Source: Sanchytrium tribonematis
Lineage: Eukaryota; Sanchytriomycota; Sanchytriomycetes; Sanchytriales; Sanchytriaceae
Direction: 5' to 3'
Assembly (NCBI GenBank): GCA_018985235.1
Contig: JADGIG010000134.1
Span: 1 to 16,508 of the forward strand
Length of the DNA stretch: 16,508 nt
Shown here: in pieces, positions 1 to 6,757 of the stretch
Layout of the letters: every line of letters starts with the position of its first letter
Numbering within the stretch: the stretch's first letter is position 1
Program-made: the position numbers and the translations under genes
Notes under the pieces: generated by a model
The model's input: the letters and a program-made list of their open reading frames with translations, nothing else
The model's database searches: none
Told to the model about the DNA's origin: nothing

Positions 1-2
1 GC

Positions 3-278
3 ATGGGATATTTGAAAGAATTAGTCAAGGTCAGAATTGAGGATCAAGGCAAATTAAGTAAGAATTTATTTGTTAGCTTTTATCAACATGATTCTCAAAG
101 GCTCTGCATAGCTATCACATCAAAATTTGTTTCTGATATTATCCCCAAATCATTATTTGCTCACGGTCGAGAAGGTCTTTTGCTTAATTCTGATTGTAAA
201 ATTTCAGACTTTTTAGATGAAAATGATACGGACCTTTTGACCTTTAAAATAATAGACTTGCAGAATAAAGCTTTTTAA
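3..278 (+). CDS. Unrecognised protein, probably the C-terminal part of a gene entering from the left
   Basis: An open frame runs from the window edge to a TAA at 276-278. The first in-frame ATG is at position 3, so the real start may lie outside the window. The 91 visible residues are soluble-looking, mixed alpha/beta in composition, with no signal peptide, membrane segment or motif that I recognise. Charged clusters occur near the end (for example SDFLDENDTDLL). The stop is followed by about 140 nt without another gene, and no AATAAA directly overlaps it, unlike several neighbours. I cannot assign a function. The coding call rests on an uninterrupted frame and amino-acid composition that looks like protein. 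Confidence 0.5.
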   Translation: MGYLKELVKVRIEDQGKLSKNLFVSFYQHDSQRLCIAITSKFVSDIIPKSLFAHGREGLLLNSDCKISDFLDENDTDLLTFKIIDLQNKAF

Positions 279-418
279 TTGTATTCAACTATGACTGATA
301 TTAGAAATAGAATTTGTACCTTTTGTATTTCCTTGTAACTATAATCTTGCGACATGATTTGTTGAAAATGGTGTCACTTCAATTTCACATCTCCTCTTAA
401 ACAAACTAATTCCCAAAT
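279..418. other. Intergenic spacer before the MAP kinase
   Basis: This 140-nt AT-rich spacer lies between two tandem genes. It must hold the 3' end of the first transcript and the promoter of the kinase. I see no tRNA, repeat or convincing promoter motif in it. Confidence 0.5.
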
Positions 419-1507
419 ATGGTAATGGTCTCGGAGTTCACCTCTAATATACAAATACTCAAAGACAGTAAAAAAACATACGAATTTGATGTGGGAACTG
501 AATATGCGTGTCATCAAATTATTGGAAATGGTGCATATGGAAGTGTTTGTTCCGCAACTCATCGTTCAGGTACTAAAGTAGCAATTAAAAAGATTTCTCC
601 ATTTCAACACCAACTTTTTATGGTCAGAACAATTCGTGAAATTCGAATTTTAAAGCACTTTCAACACGAAAACATTGTGCAAATTCTATCCACTATAGAT
701 CCGATCAAAGATAAATTTAAGGATATTTATCTAGTTGAAGAATTAATGGAAACTGATTTGTATCGAGTTTTGCGCACTCAGAAATTATCTGATGAGCATT
801 GCCAATATTTATTATATCAAGTTCTGCGTGGACTAAAATGCATTCACTCCGCTAACATTTTACATAGAGATTTAAAGCCAAGTAATTTGTTGATCAATAG
901 CAACTGCGAGCTCAAAATTTGCGATTTTGGTCTTGCAAGACTTCAAACTGATTTTGATAAAGAATCACAAATGACTGAATATGTGGCTACTCGATGGTAT
1001 AGAGCACCCGAGATTATGCTGAGCTTGAAACAATACTCTAAAGCTATTGATGTTTGGAGCGTGGGATGTATCTTGGCGGAAATGTTAAGCAACAAACCAT
1101 TATTTCCTGGAAAGGATTATCATCACCAACTAATTTTAATTCTAGATGTGCTCGGAACGCCCACTCATGACGATTTTGAATCAATCCAGTCAAAAAGAGC
1201 CCGGGATTATGTCGCTTCTTTACCTTTCAAGCCTAAACAACCACTGGAACTTTTATTTTCTAATGCTTCCGAATTAGCTATTGACATGCTTAAGAAGCTT
1301 CTAATATTTCACCCCGAAAAGCGAATAACTGTGGAGGAAGCATTAGCTCACCCATATTTAAAAGCGTATCATGATGAATCAGATGAACCTGTTACTCTTC
1401 CTATGAGTGATGTGTTTGATGTTGACAGATTCAAGGATGAATTGACACCGGATCAATTGAGTGAACTTCTCTACACTGAAGTGGTATCATATCCTTCCAG
1501 GCTATAA
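419..1507 (+). CDS. FUS3/KSS1: MAP kinase of the ERK / Fus3-Kss1 type (TEY activation loop)
   Basis: This 362-aa serine/threonine kinase fills the whole frame. Visible features are the glycine loop GNGAYGSV (about residues 36-43), the catalytic lysine in VAIKK (57), HRDLKPSN (149-156), DFG (169-171), the dual-phosphorylation motif TEY (186-188) followed by VATRWYRAPE, and DVWSVGCILAEM. The segments FPGKDYHHQL, LDVLGTPT and KRITVEEALAHPYL match the Fus3/Kss1/Spk1/ERK group best. This group transmits pheromone or developmental signals from a MEK to nuclear targets. One detail recalls Slt2: the hinge reads VEELMETDL, with Glu where ERK2 has the gatekeeper Gln. The length equals that of Fus3/Kss1 and there is no long C-terminal tail as in Slt2. 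The ATG at 419 was taken; another in-frame ATG at 425 would remove two residues. mL58 follows on the same strand after 38 nt. Confidence 0.93.
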   Translation: MVMVSEFTSNIQILKDSKKTYEFDVGTEYACHQIIGNGAYGSVCSATHRSGTKVAIKKISPFQHQLFMVRTIREIRILKHFQHENIVQILSTIDPIKDKFKDIYLVEELMETDLYRVLRTQKLSDEHCQYLLYQVLRGLKCIHSANILHRDLKPSNLLINSNCELKICDFGLARLQTDFDKESQMTEYVATRWYRAPEIMLSLKQYSKAIDVWSVGCILAEMLSNKPLFPGKDYHHQLILILDVLGTPTHDDFESIQSKRARDYVASLPFKPKQPLELLFSNASELAIDMLKKLLIFHPEKRITVEEALAHPYLKAYHDESDEPVTLPMSDVFDVDRFKDELTPDQLSELLYTEVVSYPSRL

Positions 1508-1511
1508 TTAT

Positions 1512-1517
1512 AATAAA
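1512..1517 (+). terminator. AATAAA polyadenylation signal of the MAP kinase gene
   Basis: A canonical AATAAA begins 5 nt after the stop codon and only about 30 nt before the ATG of the next gene. The 3' UTR must therefore be very short or overlap the neighbouring transcript. Confidence 0.55.
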
Positions 1518-1545
1518 ATTTTTATTTTGAACTTGACGAGGGGTG

Positions 1546-1872
1546 ATGAAAATTTTGACAACAAATGGAATTGTTGCTTACATGCGCAAAGCACCAAGCA
1601 TACCACTTGATTTGACTAAATTACAACAGAGGATTAAAAATCATAAATTGGATACATCAAATTCGGAACTCATGGCTGAGATCAAAGATTTAAGAAAAAC
1701 TCACAGTGTTCAACAACTAGCCAAAAAATATAAATGTTCTCCACTAGCAATCAGTATGGTGGCTCCTAAAAAAGGAGCTGCTCTGCAGCTAGAAAAAGAA
1801 CAATGGCAACGGTCTTCTTACGCTCAACAATTAGTGAAAATAAGAAAATATCAAAGAAAAGCGATGTGGTGA
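1546..1872 (+). CDS. MRPL20: Mitochondrial large-subunit ribosomal protein mL58 (Mrpl20 family)
   Basis: This 108-aa basic protein resembles the fungal Mrpl20/mL58 family. The recognisable core is a helical segment followed by SVQQLAKKYKCSPLAISMVAP, which corresponds to the family's conserved 'S-x-LAKKFGCS-x-x-x-SMVAP' region. A Lys/Arg-rich tail (KIRKYQRKAMW) fits an rRNA-binding role. In fungi mL58 is part of the mitoribosome large subunit, so its presence implies a mitochondrion with its own translation. An open frame extends to a GTG at 1543, but the ATG at 1546 is the plausible start. The N-terminus lacks a strong amphipathic presequence, although it is hydrophobic and basic. The protein is shorter than yeast Mrpl20, so it is a reduced version. 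Confidence 0.75.
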   Translation: MKILTTNGIVAYMRKAPSIPLDLTKLQQRIKNHKLDTSNSELMAEIKDLRKTHSVQQLAKKYKCSPLAISMVAPKKGAALQLEKEQWQRSSYAQQLVKIRKYQRKAMW

Positions 1873-1879
1873 TCTTAAT

Positions 1880-1885
1880 AATAAA
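1880..1885 (+). terminator. AATAAA polyadenylation signal of the mL58 gene
   Basis: AATAAA begins 7 nt after the TGA of mL58, in the 35-nt gap shared with the convergent V-ATPase gene. Confidence 0.5.
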
Positions 1886-1906
1886 TATACGTCTATGCTT
1901 GATATA

Positions 1907-1912
1907 TTTATT
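1907..1912 (-). terminator. AATAAA fused with the VMA16 stop codon
   Basis: On the minus strand the end of VMA16 reads CAA TAA A. The stop codon TAA therefore lies inside a canonical AATAAA. Confidence 0.55.
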
Positions 1913-2519
1913 GTCCTGTTAATTCTGCGGCATTACTGGTTTGTAGCAGACCTACAATTAATCCGAATAAGCCAATGACACTCCCAAAAATCTCCACGAC
2001 TAAGACCTTAACAAACAATTGAGGATCGTGAGCATCTGCCAATGCAGTGGCGCTACCACTTATTCCAATAGTAATGCCACAAAATAGATTGCAAAGTCCT
2101 ACCGTTAAACCGCTCCAAAACAGCGCATATCCCGTGAAGTAGTCATTGTCATTGTAGCTTTTCACAGTAGTCAATTTACCGCTAAATACAATTGCGATAA
2201 TGATACCGTAGATTGCGACTGCCTCACAAAAAATAATACTGATTAAATTTTTCGTTTTGATTCGAGGAACCCTTACTCCGCCACCCAATATTGAAGCCCC
2301 AACGATATAAATACCAAGAGCTGCACCTATTACACTTAGACCTATACTAAACCCAATACCCAGGCTCGCAAAAGCAAATGGCGAAATTGAGTCTTTACCA
2401 TATAAAAATCGCCCAGGAGAGAAATCTTCACCGTGACCAGTAAATAGCATATTTAGTCCAACTATAGTAAGTATTATTATTGTGTAATAAAGATAACTGG
2501 AGTAGTAATTATATGCCAT
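1908..2519 (-). CDS. VMA16: V-type ATPase V0 subunit c'' proteolipid
   Basis: This 203-aa multi-spanning proteolipid is close in length to yeast Vma16 (213 aa). It has an N-terminal hydrophobic helix followed by two copies of the c-subunit helical hairpin. The first contains [18 protein letters not shown], then [16 protein letters not shown] with the proton-carrying glutamate. The second contains [20 protein letters not shown] and [18 protein letters not shown] with a further membrane glutamate. The extra N-terminal helix and the FCEAVAIYG motif separate c'' from c and c'. The protein belongs to the rotating ring of the proton pump that acidifies vacuoles and endosomes. A longer frame starts at a TTG at 2528; the first ATG, at 2519, is used here. 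It is divergent from the next gene over about 213 nt and convergent with mL58 over 35 nt. Confidence 0.93.
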   Translation of the reverse strand: MAYNYYSSYLYYTIIILTIVGLNMLFTGHGEDFSPGRFLYGKDSISPFAFASLGIGFSIGLSVIGAALGIYIVGASILGGGVRVPRIKTKNLISIIFCEAVAIYGIIIAIVFSGKLTTVKSYNDNDYFTGYALFWSGLTVGLCNLFCGITIGISGSATALADAHDPQLFVKVLVVEIFGSVIGLFGLIVGLLQTSNAAELTGQ

Positions 2520-2732
2520 AAATTTCAAGAAACGAGGAGATTTAAAAAAATATTGTGCTCAATGAAATAAAATGTTTAACAGAAAACTTGTGGAAGCCAT
2601 GCTTGGCATTTAATCTGTGTGCAACTTCATCAAAATGTGCTTTGTCAATTTTTACATTAGGTGTTCTTGATTGGTTGGGCAAGCAATAGATTGTTATTAA
2701 TTGTTCCGCTCGCATTTCAATCACTTACTCTC
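2520..2732. promoter_or_regulatory. Divergent intergenic region between VMA16 and the type II membrane protein gene
   Basis: About 213 nt separate two ATGs that point away from each other, so both promoters must lie here. I see no TATA box that stands out and no RNA gene. The string CGAGGAGATTT at 2533-2543 resembles CGAGGAGACTT just before RRP40 at 12260, but with two copies this is only a hint. Confidence 0.45.
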
Positions 2733-4256
2733 ATGGATGCCCGTCAAAGCACCTTTGAAGAATACTTTGCTGAAGATGAAGTCGACTTTTTAGAAACGCC
2801 AACTAGGGAATCTTTTGATTTACCATCGATTGAAGAATTCTGCGAGTCTCGGTTTAATTTTAAGGATGTTGATTTTGATAAACTGTCCAGTGCGCTGGAC
2901 AAAGAAATTGAAGCGGACTTTTTAAGTAACTCTGAACTGAAAAACGAGGATTCTGATCTCACCAAAATTGACATGGTTGATGATCAAGTTTATGAATCTG
3001 CTGAGCTGGAGAAATATACAAACCAAATTGATGAGGAATCTAATTCCAGTGCACTAGATGAGGAAACTTTACAGGAGCTCGATTTTGAAAATGTTTTTTA
3101 TAAGAAAGACGATAGTGTCATACCAAAATCAAGCTCAAATTTTGATATGAGAAATAGCTCCAAGCTATCAAGCATACATCCGGGTGAAGCTGCTGTTGCT
3201 AATAATTTACTAAGCGAACTTATACAACTAGAAGAAGTCTCTGAAGCAAATAGTCAGAATACAAAGTTCAATGAACCTGCCAATGACAGAATTAGCAAAT
3301 CTCGAAATAGTTTCTCGGGTTTGCCGAGTATGACCAGGTCTTCTCCTCAATTATTGAATTCTAGCTCCAATTTAGAATTATCAAAAACTAATATTTCAAA
3401 AACGGATATTTTGTCGAGTAGCTCCGCGCAACTTGCAGTTCCAAGTTTCTCCGAAACTATTTCCCCTGAATACAATCATGCAGTTTCCACTAAAAGCAAA
3501 GTCCCATCTAATCTTCCACCAATATCTACCAGGAGTTCCTTACTTGCACCTAAAAAAAATGGAATTAAAAGGTCGTCGTATTATATGGGTCATTTAGAGA
3601 ACCAAGATAACGAATTAGAAAAATTTGATACTCCATCAATGCCCTACAGGAGTGCTACTGTTGGTAGAAAAGATAGCTTTCAAACCAAATTTTATAAAAA
3701 AAAAGAAAATATACAAGTTAAATTTTTCAGTTTTAAAGACGAATTAGAAAACAAACCTGGTTCTACGAGAGCTAGGTCGTTAATCTGCGGTGTGGTATGC
3801 TGTTTTTCAATTTTTGCGTTATTGATATTATTGGGAGTAGTTGCTCTGGTATTTAACATTGTTCTTGGGGCGCCCACTGCTTCTTCTTCAGCCATCAGCG
3901 ATGCAAATTTATCAGGTGGATCTTATAATTGGATTGTGAATGGAACTATTAAAAACGATGGATTTCTTTCTCAATCGGTCTCCCTCAGCACTGCAGTTTT
4001 AGTGCTTGAAGTGATCAATGCTAATGGCCCAAAACCACAACTTTCCCCTGCTCAATATTACCAGGTACTTCTCTCGAAAGGCTCTAGTAATCTGCAATTT
4101 AATGTGTCTACCACTGTAATTGGAACGAATATGGCATCTATTTGTCAGAACAAACAGAATACATTTGCAAATTTGAAGTTAAGTTTTTCCAGCTCTGCTA
4201 TTCTTGTCATACCGAAAAATTTCGATTTGACATTCAAACTACCATGTCCAAAATAA
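2733..4256 (+). CDS. Predicted type II single-pass membrane protein with long acidic/Ser-rich cytoplasmic region
   Basis: This 507-aa protein of unrecognised family has three visible parts. Residues 1 to about 340 are acidic near the start (FEEYFAEDEVDFLETP) and then rich in Ser, Asn and Glu, so probably disordered. A basic stretch (KFYKKKENIQVK, and RARS) precedes one strong hydrophobic helix at about residues 349-380. The last roughly 125 residues look like a beta-rich ectodomain with possible N-glycosylation sites (NLS, NGT, NVS) and two cysteines. This fits a type II topology with the C-terminal domain outside the cytosol. The shape is loosely like LEA-2/NDR1-type proteins, but I cannot confirm homology. 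A frame upstream to a GTG at 2661 was not used. A run of nine A at 3695-3703 codes for a lysine tract. The 3' end is convergent with PNS1, with 15 nt between stops. Confidence 0.7.
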   Translation: MDARQSTFEEYFAEDEVDFLETPTRESFDLPSIEEFCESRFNFKDVDFDKLSSALDKEIEADFLSNSELKNEDSDLTKIDMVDDQVYESAELEKYTNQIDEESNSSALDEETLQELDFENVFYKKDDSVIPKSSSNFDMRNSSKLSSIHPGEAAVANNLLSELIQLEEVSEANSQNTKFNEPANDRISKSRNSFSGLPSMTRSSPQLLNSSSNLELSKTNISKTDILSSSSAQLAVPSFSETISPEYNHAVSTKSKVPSNLPPISTRSSLLAPKKNGIKRSSYYMGHLENQDNELEKFDTPSMPYRSATVGRKDSFQTKFYKKKENIQVKFFSFKDELENKPGSTRARSLICGVVCCFSIFALLILLGVVALVFNIVLGAPTASSSAISDANLSGGSYNWIVNGTIKNDGFLSQSVSLSTAVLVLEVINANGPKPQLSPAQYYQVLLSKGSSNLQFNVSTTVIGTNMASICQNKQNTFANLKLSFSSSAILVIPKNFDLTFKLPCPK

Positions 4257-4257
4257 A
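4252..4257 (+). terminator. AATAAA fused with the stop codon of the type II membrane protein gene
   Basis: The gene ends CCA AAA TAA A, which places the stop codon within AATAAA. Only 15 nt remain before the stop codon of the convergent PNS1 gene. Confidence 0.55.
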
Positions 4258-4267
4258 TAACCTAAAC

Positions 4268-4273
4268 TTTATT
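4268..4273 (-). terminator. AATAAA overlapping the PNS1 stop codon
   Basis: On the minus strand the coding end reads GCA TAA TAAA. The last two bases of the stop codon are the first two of AATAAA. Confidence 0.5.
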
Positions 4274-5712
4274 ATGCGTGTAGTCCTACAGAGACTTGGG
4301 GATATCTTTGAACCAAAAGATCATAGAATTCAGGATTTGATTGTCTCAATGCTTCTGGATCTTCTGCAAGACAAACAAAAGTTGTAGCAATACCAGCGTT
4401 GATGACAGTTCCGACATTTGAGAATATAAAGACTCCTAAAAAGCAAGAAACTATTGCCCATAGCCAGGGAAACACATTGTCTGGAACACCACCATAAGCA
4501 ATTGCATAAATTATTAGTGGTATTACGAAGCAAACGAGTGCAACGAAGAAGGTACCTAAAAATATTACCCTATCAATCAAAATCTCATTAATAATGACAT
4601 CCAGACCTCTAGATTTTAGCAGATTCCATGTATCTTTAGCCGCAGTGCAGTAATCTTTCCCGTAAATAGCCACCTGGGTAAATGCGTAGTAATTAAAACT
4701 AAATTAAATAGAATTACAATTCCAATAATCCTTCAAAACATCTAACAATACATTCTAAACAGCACAGAATGACGAAGGCAACTGGAGTATCACTACGTTG
4801 TCTTGCATAGTTTAACAATTGGCGAATCATTTGCACAATAGTAATTAGCAACGCCCCAAAACAAACAGAACCAAATGAAGTGGTCATTGCACGCTTCAAG
4901 GAAGAGAATGTGGGAGAACTTGGCATATTGTCAGCTAAAAAATAATAGGTAGCGTATACACCGCAAACAGCAACATGCACAAGATATCGAATAACATTCA
5001 TAGCCCAGTAAGAACTAAACATTCCATAGATGACACAAAAAACAAAAGAAGGATTTTTTCCATTATAAATGAGTTGTCCATTGGAATCTTTTGATAAAGC
5101 AAATTTGATGTAATAAGACATAAATGCTCCAGCAGAAAACCCACTCCAAATTAAACTTAATATGTCACCCGCAAATACTGTATAGATAGTAGCTGGATAT
5201 TTTCTAGTGACTTTAACTACAGTACTTAACAACGCGGCCAAAAAAGGGATTTGAGATCTAATTCCAAACCACATAAATACAATAATCACCAAAACGATAA
5301 CATTGATTATGGCCATTACTATATTGAAAGTAAATAAAATAATTGTTGAAATAGCTAGTATGACAAAATAAAACCAGAACGAAAATTTAACCAAAGCTTC
5401 AGGAAATCTTTGCATGCAAGATAAGTACACGATTGTCATACCAATTGCGAATGCAAATCCAACAAATAAACTAGCAATTCCAGCAGCGGAAAACGGGTTG
5501 TCTTCAGAACTACCAGATTTGGTATTTCCTGAGTCAGGGTGTATTATCCACTCCCATTTTGCAGTTGAATACGCCCAAATAGATAATGCCAAAAAGGCAA
5601 TGGTATTCATCCAAAAAAGAATTGCGGCCCAAAGATCTTGCGCTTTTGGTTTTTGTTGCACATTATCAACTAGTTGGCTATTATCATGCTTTTCCTTCAC
5701 AACTTGCACCAT
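4272..5712 (-). CDS. PNS1: Choline-transporter-like protein (CTL/SLC44, Pns1-like), two exons
   Basis: The model joins exon 1 (5712 down to 4718) and exon 2 (4698 down to 4272) across a 19-nt intron, giving 473 aa in one frame. The protein has a short cytosolic N-terminus and about ten membrane helices. It carries the CTL hallmarks: CCLECIVRCFE, then after the junction EFFNYYAFTQVAIYGKDYC, and near the end CLAEDPEALRQSNPEFYDLL, a typical tail of fungal Pns1. Unspliced, the frame stops at once (GAA TTG TAA). Members of the family sit in the plasma or organelle membrane. Choline transport is established for animal relatives, but the substrate of fungal Pns1 is uncertain. The frame extends to a TTG at 5748; the ATG at 5712 is preferred. 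It lies divergent from NTH1 with 36 nt between the two ATGs. Confidence 0.9.
4699..4717 (-). other. 19-nt spliceosomal intron in PNS1
   Basis: The intron reads GTAATTCTATTTAATTTAG and is in phase 2. It contains an in-frame TAA immediately after the donor. Its removal turns two overlapping-edge frames into one CTL protein and restores the conserved F-N-x-x-A-x-x-Q-[VI]-A-[IL]-Y-G-K stretch exactly. Position 14, an A, is the likely branch point. Confidence 0.87.
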
Positions 5713-5748
5713 ATTCAATTTAGTTTCAAAAGATCTCCTTTCAAACAA
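5713..5748. promoter_or_regulatory. 36-nt bidirectional start region of PNS1 and NTH1
   Basis: Only 36 nt separate the ATG of PNS1 (minus) from the ATG of NTH1 (plus). Both 5' UTRs are either almost absent or extend into the other gene's coding region. Confidence 0.5.
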
Positions 5749-6486
5749 ATGAATGTTCTACAGCGCAAAACGTATGACAAATTGAGAATTTACAGAAAAT
5801 CTCACTTAGCCCCCGTAGATACCATTGGCTGTGAAATGCTCGGAGAAGGCACCGAAAAAGTGCGTCGCTTTCAAACATTAATAGCCTTGATGCTTTCGCC
5901 GCAAACAAGAGATGAGATGACAGCGCAAGCAATGCAAAGGATCAAAAATCACTGCGAAATGCATTACGAAAGGACACTGTGTCTAGAAACGCTACTTAAA
6001 ATTAGGCAGGAGGATTTTCAAGAACTCATAAATTGCGTCGGATTTTATAGAACCAAAGCTAAAAATATTAAATTGACCACGAATTTAATTAACGAAAGCA
6101 AGGATAAAGATATACCTGATACTATCGAAGGTCTCACTGAATTTCCAGGAGTTGGACCTAAAATTGGATACCTTTGTTTGCAAACTGCATACAACAAGGT
6201 TGATGGAATTGGTGTAGATGTTCATGTTCATAGAATTAGTAATAGACTCGGGTGGGTTGACTCCAAAAATCCAGAAGATACGCGATTGCAGCTGCAGAAA
6301 TTTTTACCTAAAGAATATTGGGACAAAATCAATATAATGCTTGTTGGTTTTGGACAAACAGTTTGCAAGTCTAAAAGACCACTTTGTAAGGAATGCCCTA
6401 TATCAGTGGACTGTCCCAGTTGCAATATAGAGGATCTAAGTAAATTTGTAAAGACTAAAAAGAAGAAAACCACCAAATCAAAATAA
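5749..6486 (+). CDS. NTH1: Endonuclease III homologue, bifunctional DNA glycosylase/AP lyase
   Basis: This 245-aa enzyme of base-excision repair removes oxidised pyrimidines and cuts at abasic sites. The helix-hairpin-helix reads FPGVGPKIG (about residues 132-140), with the catalytic lysine at 138. The catalytic aspartate is in VDVHVHR (157). A complete C-x6-C-x2-C-x5-C [4Fe-4S] cluster motif lies at 206-222. LSPQTRD (49-55) replaces the usual LSSQTKD. A basic tail (KTKKKKTTKSK) could serve as a nuclear localisation signal. A longer frame reaches back to 5674 inside PNS1, but its extra residues are the complement of PNS1 coding sequence. The ATG at 5749 gives a family-like N-terminus without a mitochondrial presequence. 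Confidence 0.95.
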   Translation: MNVLQRKTYDKLRIYRKSHLAPVDTIGCEMLGEGTEKVRRFQTLIALMLSPQTRDEMTAQAMQRIKNHCEMHYERTLCLETLLKIRQEDFQELINCVGFYRTKAKNIKLTTNLINESKDKDIPDTIEGLTEFPGVGPKIGYLCLQTAYNKVDGIGVDVHVHRISNRLGWVDSKNPEDTRLQLQKFLPKEYWDKINIMLVGFGQTVCKSKRPLCKECPISVDCPSCNIEDLSKFVKTKKKKTTKSK

Positions 6487-6493
6487 ATTTATG
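6482..6493. terminator. AATAAATTTATG between NTH1 and PYM: near-palindromic shared polyadenylation signal
   Basis: On the plus strand AATAAA contains the NTH1 stop codon (AAA TAA A). On the minus strand the same 12 bases give CATAAA, a one-base variant, placed 12 nt beyond the PYM stop codon. It resembles the perfect palindrome between the carrier and the CAP gene. Confidence 0.45.
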
Positions 6494-6504
6494 GTTGTAG
6501 AAGC

Positions 6505-6729
6505 TTAATTTTGCTGATTTTCTTCAAAGACTAGCCCTGGGACTTTTCCGTATTTTTTATTTGCTGCATTTTTGAATTTTTGTCCTTTAGACTCATATTT
6601 CAAATCTTCTTGAGCTACATGTCCTTTTCTTATTTTTCTCTCTTTTCTAACAGATCCATCCGCTCTTATGGACTCTGGGATAACCCCATCTTTGTAATTA
6701 TTGCCAGAATGTGAGTCGTGATTGTTCAT
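6505..6729 (-). CDS. PYM1: PYM / WIBG-like partner of the Mago-Y14 heterodimer, minimal form
   Basis: This 74-aa protein consists almost only of the Mago-binding domain. The stretch GVIPESIRADGSVRKERKIR followed by KGHVAQEDLKYESKG lines up with the family pattern 'IPxSxRPDGTxRKxRxVxxGYVPQEExxxYESKGK'. After it comes KVPGLV, the position of the family's 'PPG' stretch. PYM binds Mago-Y14 and dissociates exon junction complexes from translated mRNA in the cytoplasm. Known animal PYMs are about 200 aa or longer, with a C-terminal ribosome-contacting region; that part is missing here. The frame extends to a GTG at 6738, but the ATG at 6729 is preferred. The OSBP gene ends only 23 nt upstream on the same strand, so the PYM promoter probably lies within OSBP coding sequence. 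Confidence 0.8.
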   Translation of the reverse strand: MNNHDSHSGNNYKDGVIPESIRADGSVRKERKIRKGHVAQEDLKYESKGQKFKNAANKKYGKVPGLVFEENQQN

Positions 6730-6751
6730 AAGTTTCACATCAAAAGAAAAT

Positions 6752-6757
6752 TTTATT
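6752..6757 (-). terminator. AATAAA fused with the stop codon of the Osh4-like gene
   Basis: The minus strand reads CAA TAA A. The stop codon is inside AATAAA, 23 nt before the ATG of PYM in the same orientation. Confidence 0.55.

Noticed and set aside
419-1507. Slt2-type (cell-wall integrity) assignment of the MAP kinase, from VEELME in the hinge.
   Set aside because: FPGKDYHHQL, LDVLGTPT, the missing C-terminal tail and overall length favour the Fus3/Kss1 group.
2642-2732. Possible upstream exon for the type II membrane protein: ATG at 2635, a GT...TTAG of 17 nt (2644-2660), then a hydrophobic segment in frame with the gene.
   Set aside because: The length is 17 rather than 19 nt and the donor GTCAAT does not fit GTAnTT. 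A signal-like N-terminus would conflict with the disordered acidic region that follows.
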